Source of the DNA: Muricoccus nepalensis
GTDB lineage: Bacteria > Pseudomonadota > Alphaproteobacteria > Acetobacterales > Acetobacteraceae
Length of the DNA stretch: 64,000 nt
Direction: 5' to 3'
Assembly: GCF_006438825.1 (NCBI RefSeq)
Contig: NZ_RCZP01000019.1
Location: forward strand, 30,630-94,629
In this document: positions 21,025-28,968 of the stretch, one piece after another
How positions within the stretch are numbered: position 1 is the first letter of the stretch
Layout of the letters: each line of letters begins with the position of its first letter
Made by a program: the position numbers and the translations under genes
Notes under the pieces: model-generated
The model's database searches: none
What the model was told of the DNA's origin: nothing
The model's input: only the letters and a program-made list of their open reading frames with translations

Positions 21025-22656
21025 TCAGCTCTTCTGCACGCTCCAGAACATCGGGAAGCCCTTCGGCACGCCCGACAGGCCGCGGCGGTAGGCGGTGGCC
21101 TGGAAGTACTGCCCGAGCGGCAGGTAGGGCACCTCCTGGAAGGCCTCTGCCTGCACCTCGCGCGCCACCTTCTTCTGGCCGTCGAGGTCAGGCGCGTCGA
21201 GCCAGGCGTTCCGCAGCTCCTCCATCTTCGGCATCGTCGGCCAGCCGAACCAGGCGTTGGTGCCGGTGCCGCGCAGCGCCTGGCTGACGCCGGGGTTGAA
21301 GACGTCGAGCCCGGCGAAGAAGGTGAAGAACATGCTCCAGCCGCCCCGCTCCGGCGCCTCGCGCGAGGCGCGGCGCTGCACGACGCTGCCCCAGTCCGTC
21401 GAGACGAACTCCACGTTCATCCCGCACTTTGTCAGCATGTCGTTGCCGACCTGGGCGAGGGCGTTGAGCGAGGGGAAGTCGGAGGCGGCGATGACCACGA
21501 CCTTCTCGCCCTTGTAGCCGGCGGCGGCGAGGTCGCGCTTGACCTTCTCGTAGTCGCGCGGCGTGCCCAGCGCCTCGAGCCCGGCGTCGCTCGCCATCGG
21601 CGTGCCCGGCGGGAAGAAGCCGATGTTGTCCTTCCAGAGGGATCGGTCGGTGCCGATCACCGCCGTCATGAAGTCGCCCTGCACGACGGCGCCGAGCAGG
21701 GCGCGGCGGATCGCGGGGTTGTTGAAGGGCGGGTGCAGGTGGTTGAAGCGGGCGAGCGCGCAGAGCCCCGTCGGGTCCGGGATCTCCATCACCACGTTGC
21801 GGTTGCGCCGGAGCGTCGGCTGCAGGTCCGCCGTCGGCTGCTCCCACCAGTCCATCTCGCCGTTGGCGAGCGCGTTGGCGGCGGTGGAGGCGTCGGGGAT
21901 GACGTTCCACTCCACGCGGTCGAGGTGCACGCGCTTGGGCCCCGCCGTCCAGCTCGGCGTGCCGTCCGCGCGCGGCGCGTAGTCGGCGAAGCGCTCGTAG
22001 ACGACCTTCGCCCCGGGCACGCGCTCGTTCGCGACGTAGCGGAAGGGGCCGCTGCCGATCATCTCGCGGATGGCGGTGTTCGGGTCGGTCTGCGCGATCC
22101 GCTCGGGCATGATGAAGCAGACGGGCGTGCTCGGCTTGCCGAGCGCGGAGAAGAGCAGCGGGAAGGACTGCTTGAGGCGGAGGACGATCGTGCGGTCGTC
22201 CGGCGCCTCCATGGCGTCCGTCCGGGCGAGCAACACCTGCCCGAGCGCGTCGCGCACCGCCCAGCGGCGGATGGAGGCGATGGCGTCGCGCGCCCGCACC
22301 GGCTCGCCGTCGTGGAACTTGAGGCCCGGCCGCAGGCGGATCGTGACGCGCTTGCCGTCCTCCTCCACCGCGTGCCCCTCGGCCATCTGCGGCTGCGGGT
22401 TGAAGTCCTCGTCGAAGCCGTAGAGCGTGTCCCAGACGAGGTAGCCGTGGTGGCGCGTGACGTAGGCGGTGGTGATGATCGGGTCGAGCACCGTCACGTC
22501 CGACTGCGGGATGAAGCGCAGCACGCGCGAGCCCGCGGCCTGGGCCAGGGCGGGGCGCGACAGGCCGAGGGGCCCCGCGCCGCCCAGGGCTCCGCCGAGG
22601 GCCAGGCCGGCCCCGCCGGCGAGGAAGTGGCGACGATCCGTGGCCATCTGCTGCAT
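21025..22656 (-). CDS. Family-5 extracellular substrate-binding protein 3
   Basis: First gene of the 3-2-1 binding-protein series, 543 residues. MATDRRHFLAGGAGLALGG is a Tat signal (DRRHFLAGG) with a cleavage site near PALAQ. The fold features are GLKFHDGEPVRARDA, FIMPERIAQTDPN, IGSGPFRYVANE and NGEMDWWEQPTADLQ. Start ATG 22656 is preceded by GGAAGGA; ATG 22647 is possible. The 162 bases upstream, shared with divergent gtrA, should carry the promoter for the whole uptake block. Confidence 0.94.
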   Translation of the reverse strand: MQQMATDRRHFLAGGAGLALGGALGGAGPLGLSRPALAQAAGSRVLRFIPQSDVTVLDPIITTAYVTRHHGYLVWDTLYGFDEDFNPQPQMAEGHAVEEDGKRVTIRLRPGLKFHDGEPVRARDAIASIRRWAVRDALGQVLLARTDAMEAPDDRTIVLRLKQSFPLLFSALGKPSTPVCFIMPERIAQTDPNTAIREMIGSGPFRYVANERVPGAKVVYERFADYAPRADGTPSWTAGPKRVHLDRVEWNVIPDASTAANALANGEMDWWEQPTADLQPTLRRNRNVVMEIPDPTGLCALARFNHLHPPFNNPAIRRALLGAVVQGDFMTAVIGTDRSLWKDNIGFFPPGTPMASDAGLEALGTPRDYEKVKRDLAAAGYKGEKVVVIAASDFPSLNALAQVGNDMLTKCGMNVEFVSTDWGSVVQRRASREAPERGGWSMFFTFFAGLDVFNPGVSQALRGTGTNAWFGWPTMPKMEELRNAWLDAPDLDGQKKVAREVQAEAFQEVPYLPLGQYFQATAYRRGLSGVPKGFPMFWSVQKS

Positions 22657-22818
22657 CGTTCCTTCCGGGTGTGTGGCGCGAAGGGGAGCCCAGCCGCGCA
22701 GCGGGCGCAAGCCCCGCCGTTCCGGCCGGCGCCCCCTGCCCCGCCCCGGCCTCCCGCCTGGGCGAGCACCCCATCCGCGCCCTTCACGGGCCGGGTCCCA
22801 GCGGGTAGGACGCGGCCG

Positions 22819-23271
22819 ATGCCTCCCTCCACCGCCTGGCACCAGCGCCTGCCCGCGCCGCGCCGCGCCCTCGCCGCCCAGTTCCTCCGCTTCGGCGCGG
22901 TGGGCACGGCGGGCTTCGTCGTGGACACGGCGGTGCTCTACGCGGCCCTCGCCGCGGGCGCCGGGCTCTACGGCGGCCGGGTGCTGTCCTACCTCGCGGC
23001 GGCGAGCTCGAACTGGGCGCTCAACCGCGCCTGGACCTTCCGCGCGGCCGCGCGCCCCGCAACGGGGCGCCGGGCGGCGGCGCGCCAGTGGGCGCTGTTC
23101 CTGCTGGTGAACCTGCTCGGCTTCGCGCTGAACTACAGCACCTACGCGCTGCTCGTCGCGAACGTCCCGCTCGTTACCGCGCACCCCGTCATCGGCGTCG
23201 CGGCCGGGTCGCTGGCGGGGCTCTCGGGGAACTTCCTCCTGTCGCGCCGCTTCGTCTTCGGGGGCGCATGA
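22819..23271 (+). CDS. GtrA-like membrane protein
   Basis: Small four-helix membrane protein (150 residues) of the GtrA family, thought to help flip polyprenyl-phosphate-linked sugars. Seen are FLRFGAVGTAGFVVDTAVLY, SNWALNRAWTF and the C-terminal GNFLLSRRFVF, all family hallmarks. ATG 22819 follows a TAGGA-type ribosome site; the longer open frame upstream is antisense to the binding protein. It overlaps the glycosyltransferase by ATGA, a typical functional pair for making and flipping a lipid-linked sugar. Confidence 0.93.
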   Translation: MPPSTAWHQRLPAPRRALAAQFLRFGAVGTAGFVVDTAVLYAALAAGAGLYGGRVLSYLAAASSNWALNRAWTFRAAARPATGRRAAARQWALFLLVNLLGFALNYSTYALLVANVPLVTAHPVIGVAAGSLAGLSGNFLLSRRFVFGGA

Positions 23272-24236
23272 GCGGGCCGCGCGTCGCCGTTCTGGTGCCC
23301 TGCCACAACGAGGCGGTGGCGATCGCCGGCGTCGTCGCCGGCTTCCGCGCTGCCCTGCCCGGCGCCACGGTCTATGTCTACGACAACAACTCCACCGACG
23401 GGACGCCCGAGCGGGCCGCCGAGGCCGGCGCGGTCGTGCGCCGGGAGAGCCAGCAGGGCAAGGGCAACGTCGTCCGCCGCATGTTCGCCGACATCGAGGC
23501 GGAGGCCTACCTCCTCGTCGACGGGGACGGCACCTACGACCCGGCCGACGCCCCCGCCATGGTCGCGGCCCTCTTCGGGGAGCGCCTCGACATGGTCACG
23601 GGGGTTCGCGTGACCGAGGCGGCGGCCGCCTACCGCGCCGGCCACCGGCTCGGCAACCGCGTGCTCACGGGCGTGGTCCGCTACGTCTTCGGAGACCGGG
23701 TCACGGACATGCTCTCCGGCTACCGCTGCTTCTCCCGCCGCTTCGTGAAGTCCTTCCCGGGCATCGCCGAGGGCTTCGAGACCGAGACGGAGTTCACCGT
23801 CCACGCCCTGGAGCTCCGCCTGCCGGTCGGCGAGATCCGCACGGCCTACCGGGAGCGGCCGGCGGGCTCGGCCTCCAAGCTCCGCACCTACTACGACGGC
23901 TACCGGATCCTCCGGATGATCCTGGCGCTCGTCCAGCGGGAGCGCCCGCGCCTCTTCTTCGGAAGCGCCGCCCTGGTGCTCGGCGTGGCGTCCCTTGCGC
24001 TTTTCCTGCCGGTCCTGGAAACCTTCCTCGAGACCGGCCTCGTGCCGCGCCTGCCGAGCTTCGTGGCCTCGGGGATGATGATGAGCCTCGCCCTCGTCTC
24101 GGTTGCCTGCGGGCTCGTCCTCGACACCGTCACCCGTGGGCGGATCGAGGCGAAGCGCCTCGCCTACCTCGCCCTTCCCGGACCTGTTCTTTCTGGGGAC
24201 AATTCACTACCGTATCATCACAACACGTCCGGTTAA
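23268..24236 (+). CDS. Family 2 glycosyltransferase (polyprenyl-phosphate sugar synthase-like)
   Basis: GT2 enzyme of 322 residues, with the nucleotide-sugar domain (VLVPCHNEAVAIAGVVAGF, the DGDGTYDP metal-binding acidic motif, MLSGYRCFSRRF) and two C-terminal membrane helices (about 235-300). With GtrA it should make and translocate a polyprenyl-linked sugar; the acceptor is unknown. The last 20 codons run into an AT-rich tract and read as a non-family tail (GDNSLPYHHNTSG), so the natural 3' end may have been replaced or extended. Confidence 0.92.
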   Translation: MSGPRVAVLVPCHNEAVAIAGVVAGFRAALPGATVYVYDNNSTDGTPERAAEAGAVVRRESQQGKGNVVRRMFADIEAEAYLLVDGDGTYDPADAPAMVAALFGERLDMVTGVRVTEAAAAYRAGHRLGNRVLTGVVRYVFGDRVTDMLSGYRCFSRRFVKSFPGIAEGFETETEFTVHALELRLPVGEIRTAYRERPAGSASKLRTYYDGYRILRMILALVQRERPRLFFGSAALVLGVASLALFLPVLETFLETGLVPRLPSFVASGMMMSLALVSVACGLVLDTVTRGRIEAKRLAYLALPGPVLSGDNSLPYHHNTSG

Positions 24237-24280
24237 CTTTTTTGGCTCACCATTTTGTGTAATCACATGCTATCCCGAAC
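24185..24280. promoter_or_regulatory. AT-rich island in front of the type I secretion operon
   Basis: The 90 bases from 24185 to 24274 have 38 G/C (42%), far below the roughly 70% and above typical of the surroundings. The island covers the end of the glycosyltransferase and the gap before the secretion ABC gene. It contains runs of T and TTGGCT at 24242 but no convincing paired -35/-10. It is the best candidate for the operon promoter or a regulator-binding region. Confidence 0.5.
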
Positions 24281-24316
24281 CGCGGCGACGCCGGGCCCGG
24301 GGGCCGGGTGGAGCCG

Positions 24317-26059
24317 ATGACGGAGAAACGAACGATGGCCCTTCCGGCTCCGCGGGCGGACGTGCTCGCCCGCGCCCTGGCGACGTGCCGCACCCAGTTT
24401 GCGATGGTCGGCGTGTTCAGCCTCGTCGTGAACCTCCTGCAGCTCACCGTGTCCCTCTACATGATGCAGGTGTTCGACCGGGTGCTCGCCACCCGCAGCA
24501 TCGACACCCTTCTCTGGCTTACCCTCGTCGCCGTCTCGGCCATCGGGCTGCTCGCCCTGCTGGAGGGGGTGCGCTCGCAGGTGATGCAGCGCGTGGCGCT
24601 GTGGACCGAGAGCCGCGTCGCGCCCGAGGGCTTCGCCCGCGCGCTCGAGGCGACCCTGCGCGGCCGGCCCTACCGGATGGAGGCGCTGCGCGACCTCGGC
24701 ACCTGCCGCGCCTGGCTGTCGGGCGCGGGGGCGCTCACCCTCTACGACGTGCCCTGGGTTCCGATCTACCTCGGGGTCATCTTCCTCCTGAACCCCCTGC
24801 TCGGCTGGATCGCCACCGGCGGGGCCGCCATCCTCTTTGGCCTGGCCCTCCTGACGGAGCTCGCGACCGCCGCGCCGCTGCGCGAGGCGAACACCGCCGC
24901 CATGATCTCCCAGCGCCGGGCGGACGCCATCGCCCGCAACGCGGAGGCGGCGGACGCCATGGGCATGGTCCCGGCGCTGCTGCGCCTCTGGCAGCAGGGC
25001 GTCGCCCAGGCGACTCCCCTCCAGCAGGCCGCCGCCGACCGCGCGGCACTGCTCTCCTCCATCACCAAGTTCGTCCGCCTCGCGGTGCAGATCGCCGTGC
25101 TCGGCGTCGGCGCCTGGCTGACGCTGCGCCAGCAGATGACCTCGGGCGCCGCGATCGCGGGCTCCATCATCATGGGCCGCGCCCTGGCCCCGGTGGAGCA
25201 GCTCATCGGCGGCTGGAAGGGGCTCGTCCAGGCCCGCCAGTCCATCCGGCGGCTCCGCGCCTTCCTCGCCCAGCCGCGCCTGCGGCCCGAGGCGGAGCCC
25301 CTGCCCGCCCCCGCCGGCCGCCTCTCGGCCGAGCGCCTGAGCTGGGCGCCGCCCGGCCAGGCCACGCCCTTCATCAAGGGCGTCACCTTCGCGCTCGAGC
25401 CCGGGGAGAGCCTCGGGATCATCGGGCCCTCCGGCTCCGGCAAGACGACCCTGCTGCGCCTGCTGGCCGGGACCCTCGCGCCGCTGGCCGGGCATTCCCG
25501 CCTCGACGGCGCGGACCTCGCGACCTGGCCGCGGGAGGACCTCGGCCGGTACATCGGCTACCTGCCGCAGGACGTGGAGCTCTTTGAGGGCACCGTGTTC
25601 CGCAACATCGCCCGCCTGCAGCCCGACGCCTCGCCCGAGGTCGTGCACCGCGCGGCGCGCCTCGCCGGCTGCCACGAGGCCATCCTGCGCCTGCCGCAGG
25701 GCTACGAGACCGAGATCGCCGAGACCGCGCTCTCGGGCGGGCAGCGCCAGATGGTGGGCCTCGCCCGCGCCCTCTACGGCGACCCGCGTCTCGTGATCCT
25801 CGACGAGCCCGACAGCAGCCTCGACGGCGACGCCGAGGCGCGGCTGCTCGAGGGCCTGTCCGGCCTGAAGGCGATCGGGGCGACGGTGGTCCTCGTCAGC
25901 CACCGTCCCTCCCTCGTGCAGGGCGTCGACAAGGTGCTGGTGATGCGGGACGGCGCGGCCGAGCTGTTCGGCCCCCGCGCCGACGTGATGAGCCGCCTCG
26001 GCGTCCGCGCCGTGCCCAAGCCCCGCGCCCCCGCCACCCTTCCGGGAGAAGCCGCATGA
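24317..26059 (+). CDS. Type I secretion ABC transporter (PrtD-like)
   Basis: Inner-membrane exporter of a type I secretion system, 580 residues. The membrane domain (about 25-300, starting FSLVVNLLQLTVSLYMMQVFDRVLATRS) is followed by an ATPase domain with Walker A GPSGSGKTT, signature LSGGQRQMVGLARAL, Walker B LVILDEPDSSLD and H-loop LVSHRPSL. There is no N-terminal C39 peptidase domain, so it fits the RTX-type exporters. ATG 24317 has GGTGGAG upstream; GTG 24308 and ATG 24335 are alternatives. No TolC-like outer-membrane protein or RTX substrate is in the window. Confidence 0.93.
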   Translation: MTEKRTMALPAPRADVLARALATCRTQFAMVGVFSLVVNLLQLTVSLYMMQVFDRVLATRSIDTLLWLTLVAVSAIGLLALLEGVRSQVMQRVALWTESRVAPEGFARALEATLRGRPYRMEALRDLGTCRAWLSGAGALTLYDVPWVPIYLGVIFLLNPLLGWIATGGAAILFGLALLTELATAAPLREANTAAMISQRRADAIARNAEAADAMGMVPALLRLWQQGVAQATPLQQAAADRAALLSSITKFVRLAVQIAVLGVGAWLTLRQQMTSGAAIAGSIIMGRALAPVEQLIGGWKGLVQARQSIRRLRAFLAQPRLRPEAEPLPAPAGRLSAERLSWAPPGQATPFIKGVTFALEPGESLGIIGPSGSGKTTLLRLLAGTLAPLAGHSRLDGADLATWPREDLGRYIGYLPQDVELFEGTVFRNIARLQPDASPEVVHRAARLAGCHEAILRLPQGYETEIAETALSGGQRQMVGLARALYGDPRLVILDEPDSSLDGDAEARLLEGLSGLKAIGATVVLVSHRPSLVQGVDKVLVMRDGAAELFGPRADVMSRLGVRAVPKPRAPATLPGEAA

Positions 26060-27426
26060 GCCTCGCCACCCTCCAGCCGGCGAATGTCCCCGCGGCCATC
26101 CCGGCCGGCTACGCGCCCCGCCCGCCGCTCGTCATCGACATGCCGCGCCCGCAGACCCGGGGCCCCGTCGTGCTGGGCTTCCTCGCGCTGCTGGCCTTCG
26201 GCGGCGGCCTGACGGCCTTCTCCGTGCTCGTCCCCCTCAGCGAGGCCGCCATCGCCCCGGGCACGATCAAGGCCGAGGGCAGCCGCCGCACGATCGCCCA
26301 TCTCGAGGGCGGCATCGTGCGCGAGATCCTCGTCCGCGACGGCGACACCGTGCGGGCGGGCCAGCCGCTGCTCCGCCTCGACGACATCCAGGCCGCGACC
26401 GGGCGCGAGGCGCTGCGGGCGCAGCGCTGGGCCCTGCTGGCGCAGGACAGCCGCATCGCGGCCGAGATCGCCGGCGCGAACGCCATCGCCTTCCCGCCGG
26501 AGCTGCTGCAATCGACCGAGCAGCGCGCCCAGGAGGCGATGGACGGCCAGCGCATCCTCTTCGCCTCCCGCCAGGCGAGCCTGCGGAGCCAGTTCCAGGT
26601 GCTGGAGCAGCGTATCCTGCAGTACCAGTCGGCCGGCGTCTCGGCCGAGGCGCAGATCCTGAGCCAGCGCCGGCAGCTCACGCTCCTCCAGCGCGAGGAG
26701 GCGGATGTCCGCGACCTCGTCCGCCAGGGGCTCGAGCGCATCCCGCGCCTGCTCGGCCTGCAGCGCCAGATCGCCTCGGGCGACGGCTCCATCGCCGACC
26801 TCGTCTCCCAGCTCGACCGCTTCCGCGCCCAGGTGTCGGAGGCCCAGGCCCAGATCCGCCAGACCATGGACCAGCGCCTGCAGGAGGTCTCCACCGAGGG
26901 CCGCGACGTCCGCGCCCGCCTCAACGACGTCGAGGAGAAGCTCCGCGCCGCCGACGACGTCTCCTCCCGCCGGGAGATCCTCGCGCCTGAGGACGGCACG
27001 GTCCTGAACGCGAAGTTCTTCAACCCCGGCGCCGTCGTCCGCCCCGGCGAGCCCGTGATGGAGCTGGTGCCCGCGCGCGACCGCTTGATCGCAGAGGTGC
27101 GGGTGGCGCCGACCGACATCGACATGGTCCACACCGGCCTGCTCGCCGAGGTCCGCCTGCCCGCCTTCAAGCAGCGGCTCGTCCCCTTCCTCAACGGCGA
27201 GGTGACCGTGGTCGCCGGCGACGTGACGGTCGAGGAGCGCACGATGCAGGAGTACTACAAGGTCCGCGTCTCCATCGACGAGGACCAGCTTTCCCGCCTG
27301 GAGGGCGTCTCCCTCCGCGCGGGCATGCCGGTCGAGGCGCAGATCCAGGTCGGCCAGCGCTCCTTCCTGCGCTACATGATCCAGCCCGTCCTCGATAGCT
27401 TCCACCGCGCCTTCCGCGAGCAGTAG
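26056..27426 (+). CDS. HlyD-family membrane fusion protein of the type I secretion system
   Basis: Periplasmic adaptor of 456 residues. One N-terminal membrane helix (about 38-60), a biotinyl-lipoyl-like half (HLEGGIVREILVRDGDTVRAGQPL), a long coiled-coil hairpin (about 120-310), then a second lipoyl half and beta-barrel (LAPEDGTVLNAKFFNPGAVV). It bridges the ABC exporter and an outer-membrane channel. It overlaps the ABC gene by ATGA. Confidence 0.94.
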   Translation: MSLATLQPANVPAAIPAGYAPRPPLVIDMPRPQTRGPVVLGFLALLAFGGGLTAFSVLVPLSEAAIAPGTIKAEGSRRTIAHLEGGIVREILVRDGDTVRAGQPLLRLDDIQAATGREALRAQRWALLAQDSRIAAEIAGANAIAFPPELLQSTEQRAQEAMDGQRILFASRQASLRSQFQVLEQRILQYQSAGVSAEAQILSQRRQLTLLQREEADVRDLVRQGLERIPRLLGLQRQIASGDGSIADLVSQLDRFRAQVSEAQAQIRQTMDQRLQEVSTEGRDVRARLNDVEEKLRAADDVSSRREILAPEDGTVLNAKFFNPGAVVRPGEPVMELVPARDRLIAEVRVAPTDIDMVHTGLLAEVRLPAFKQRLVPFLNGEVTVVAGDVTVEERTMQEYYKVRVSIDEDQLSRLEGVSLRAGMPVEAQIQVGQRSFLRYMIQPVLDSFHRAFREQ

Positions 27427-27433
27427 AGCCAAG

Positions 27434-27709
27434 ATGCCCGAGATCCCCACCCTCTTCGCCGACGGCGTTCTCGAGGCGACGGTGCGCCACGGCGTGGCGC
27501 GCCTCACGCTCGCGGTGCAGGACGGCAACGGCAAGCCCTCCGCGACGGGGCTGCTCGTCGTGCCGCTCGCCCAGCTTCCCGCCATGGCCGGCTCCATCTC
27601 CCGCCTCATGCGGGAGGTCGAGGCCAAGGCGCGGGACGTCCAGGCCGCGGCCCAGGCGCCCGAGCCGGCCGCCCCGGAGGCCCCCGCGGCCTTCCGCTTC
27701 GGGGGCTGA
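27434..27709 (+). CDS. Small conserved-looking protein in the type I secretion operon, function unknown
   Basis: 91 residues. The first 50 look like a compact beta-rich unit (DGVLEATVRHGVARLTLAV, GLLVVPLAQLPAM), followed by a helix (ISRLMREVEAKARDVQAA) and an Ala/Pro tail. No signal peptide or membrane helix is seen. It starts 7 bases after the adaptor gene and its stop shares a base with the mepA start (TGATG), so it is translated with both. I do not recognise the family; an accessory or chaperone role is only suggested by position. Confidence 0.8.
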   Translation: MPEIPTLFADGVLEATVRHGVARLTLAVQDGNGKPSATGLLVVPLAQLPAMAGSISRLMREVEAKARDVQAAAQAPEPAAPEAPAAFRFGG

Positions 27710-28548
27710 TGCGCCCCCGCCGGCCGCTCGCCGCGGCGCTGCTGCTCCTCGCCGTCCACCATCCCGGAACCGCCCCGGCGCAGCCGGCCACGGCCTGGGC
27801 CGCCGCGCCCGGGCCGGCGCCCGGGCCGGTCCGGATCGTCGGCGGCACCTCGCTCGGCTGCATCCAGGGCGCCGAGGCCCTGCCGGCGGAGGGCCCGGGC
27901 TTCCAGGCCGTGCGGCTCTCGCGCAACCGGAACTGGGGCCATCCCGCGACCCTCCGGGCCGTCCAGGCCCTCGGCCAGCAGGCGCGCCGGGCCGGGCTGC
28001 CGGACCTCTGGATCGGCGACATGGGGCAGCCGCGCGGCGGCCCGCTCCCCTACGGCCACGCGAGCCACCAGGCCGGGCTCGACGTCGACGTCTGGCTCGA
28101 CCTCTCGCCGAAGCCCCGCGTGCCCGCCGCGGCGCGCGAGAGCATCCCCGAGGTTTGCCTCGTCCTCCCCGACCAGTCCGCCGCGGATCCCCGCCTCTTC
28201 ACCGAGGCGCACGCGCGGCTCATCCGCCTCGCGGCCGAGCTGCCGGGGGTGGACCGGGTGCTCGTGAACCACGGCATCAAGCGCAGCCTCTGCGCCGCCC
28301 ACGCGGGCGAACCCTGGCTCCGGCTGGTCCGCCCCTGGCGGGGGCATGACAGCCACATGCACGTCCGCCTCCGTTGCCCCCCGGGCTCGCCGGATTGCCA
28401 GGAGTTGCCGCCGCCGCCCGCCGGCGACGGCTGCGACGCGAGCCTTGCCTGGTGGCTCACTCCGGAGGCGCGGCAGCCGCCGCGAGGGGGCGGGGGCGCC
28501 GCGCCGCGGATGCCCGCCGCCTGCGCCGGGATCCTCAACGCGCGCTGA
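27709..28548 (+). CDS. mepA: Penicillin-insensitive murein endopeptidase MepA
   Basis: Periplasmic LAS-family zinc peptidase that cleaves D,D cross-links of peptidoglycan; 279 residues. It has an N-terminal signal peptide ending near TAPAQ, the zinc-binding YGHASHQAGLDVDVW, and the C-terminal metal/catalytic DSHMHVRLRCP. Cysteines typical of periplasmic MepA (SLGC, VCLV, SLCAA, DCQ) are present. Its coupling to the type I secretion genes is unusual and suggests wall opening for export or remodelling linked to the secreted product; that is inference. Confidence 0.95.
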   Translation: MRPRRPLAAALLLLAVHHPGTAPAQPATAWAAAPGPAPGPVRIVGGTSLGCIQGAEALPAEGPGFQAVRLSRNRNWGHPATLRAVQALGQQARRAGLPDLWIGDMGQPRGGPLPYGHASHQAGLDVDVWLDLSPKPRVPAAARESIPEVCLVLPDQSAADPRLFTEAHARLIRLAAELPGVDRVLVNHGIKRSLCAAHAGEPWLRLVRPWRGHDSHMHVRLRCPPGSPDCQELPPPPAGDGCDASLAWWLTPEARQPPRGGGGAAPRMPAACAGILNAR

Positions 28549-28554
28549 GCGGCC

Positions 28555-28932
28555 TCAGGCCCAGAGCCGGAAGGCGTCCGCGACGCGGCGCATCCCCTCG
28601 GGCGCGACCAGGATGACGTCGAAGCGGATGCCGGCGGCGCCGTGCCCGGGATGCGCCGCGAGCCAGGCCTCGCCCGCCGCGATCAGCCGCGCCTGCTGCC
28701 GGCGCGAGACGGAGGCGGCCGCCTCGGCGAGGCTGGCGCGCGCCTTCACCTCCACGAAGGCCAGCAGCCCCTTCCTCTCCGCCACGAGGTCGAGCTCGCC
28801 CAGGCCGGTGCGCACGCGGCGGTCCAGCACCGTCCAGCCGCGCGCCACCAGCGCCGCCGCGGCGCGCTCCTCGGCGTCGAGGCCGAGCCGCTCGGCCGCG
28901 CGGCGGGCGGCCTCCTTGGCAGGCGGGTCCAT
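28555..28932 (-). CDS. YraN/UPF0102 family nuclease-like protein
   Basis: 125-residue protein of the YraN family with a restriction-endonuclease-like core: [13 protein letters not shown] and FVEVKAR give the E/D...ExK pattern. Its biological role is uncertain, possibly DNA uptake or recombination. The open frame extends far upstream antisense to ggt, but [17 protein letters not shown] at 28932 is the natural start. It converges with mepA (6-base gap) and diverges from ggt (36 bases). Confidence 0.92.
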   Translation of the reverse strand: MDPPAKEAARRAAERLGLDAEERAAAALVARGWTVLDRRVRTGLGELDLVAERKGLLAFVEVKARASLAEAAASVSRRQQARLIAAGEAWLAAHPGHGAAGIRFDVILVAPEGMRRVADAFRLWA

Positions 28933-28968
28933 GCTGCCAGGATAGCCCGACCCGTCCCGGAGTCGGCC

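Noticed and set aside
25774..28362. 862-codon minus-strand frame through the secretion genes
   Set aside because: Runs antisense across three genes with strong motifs; no motif of its own.
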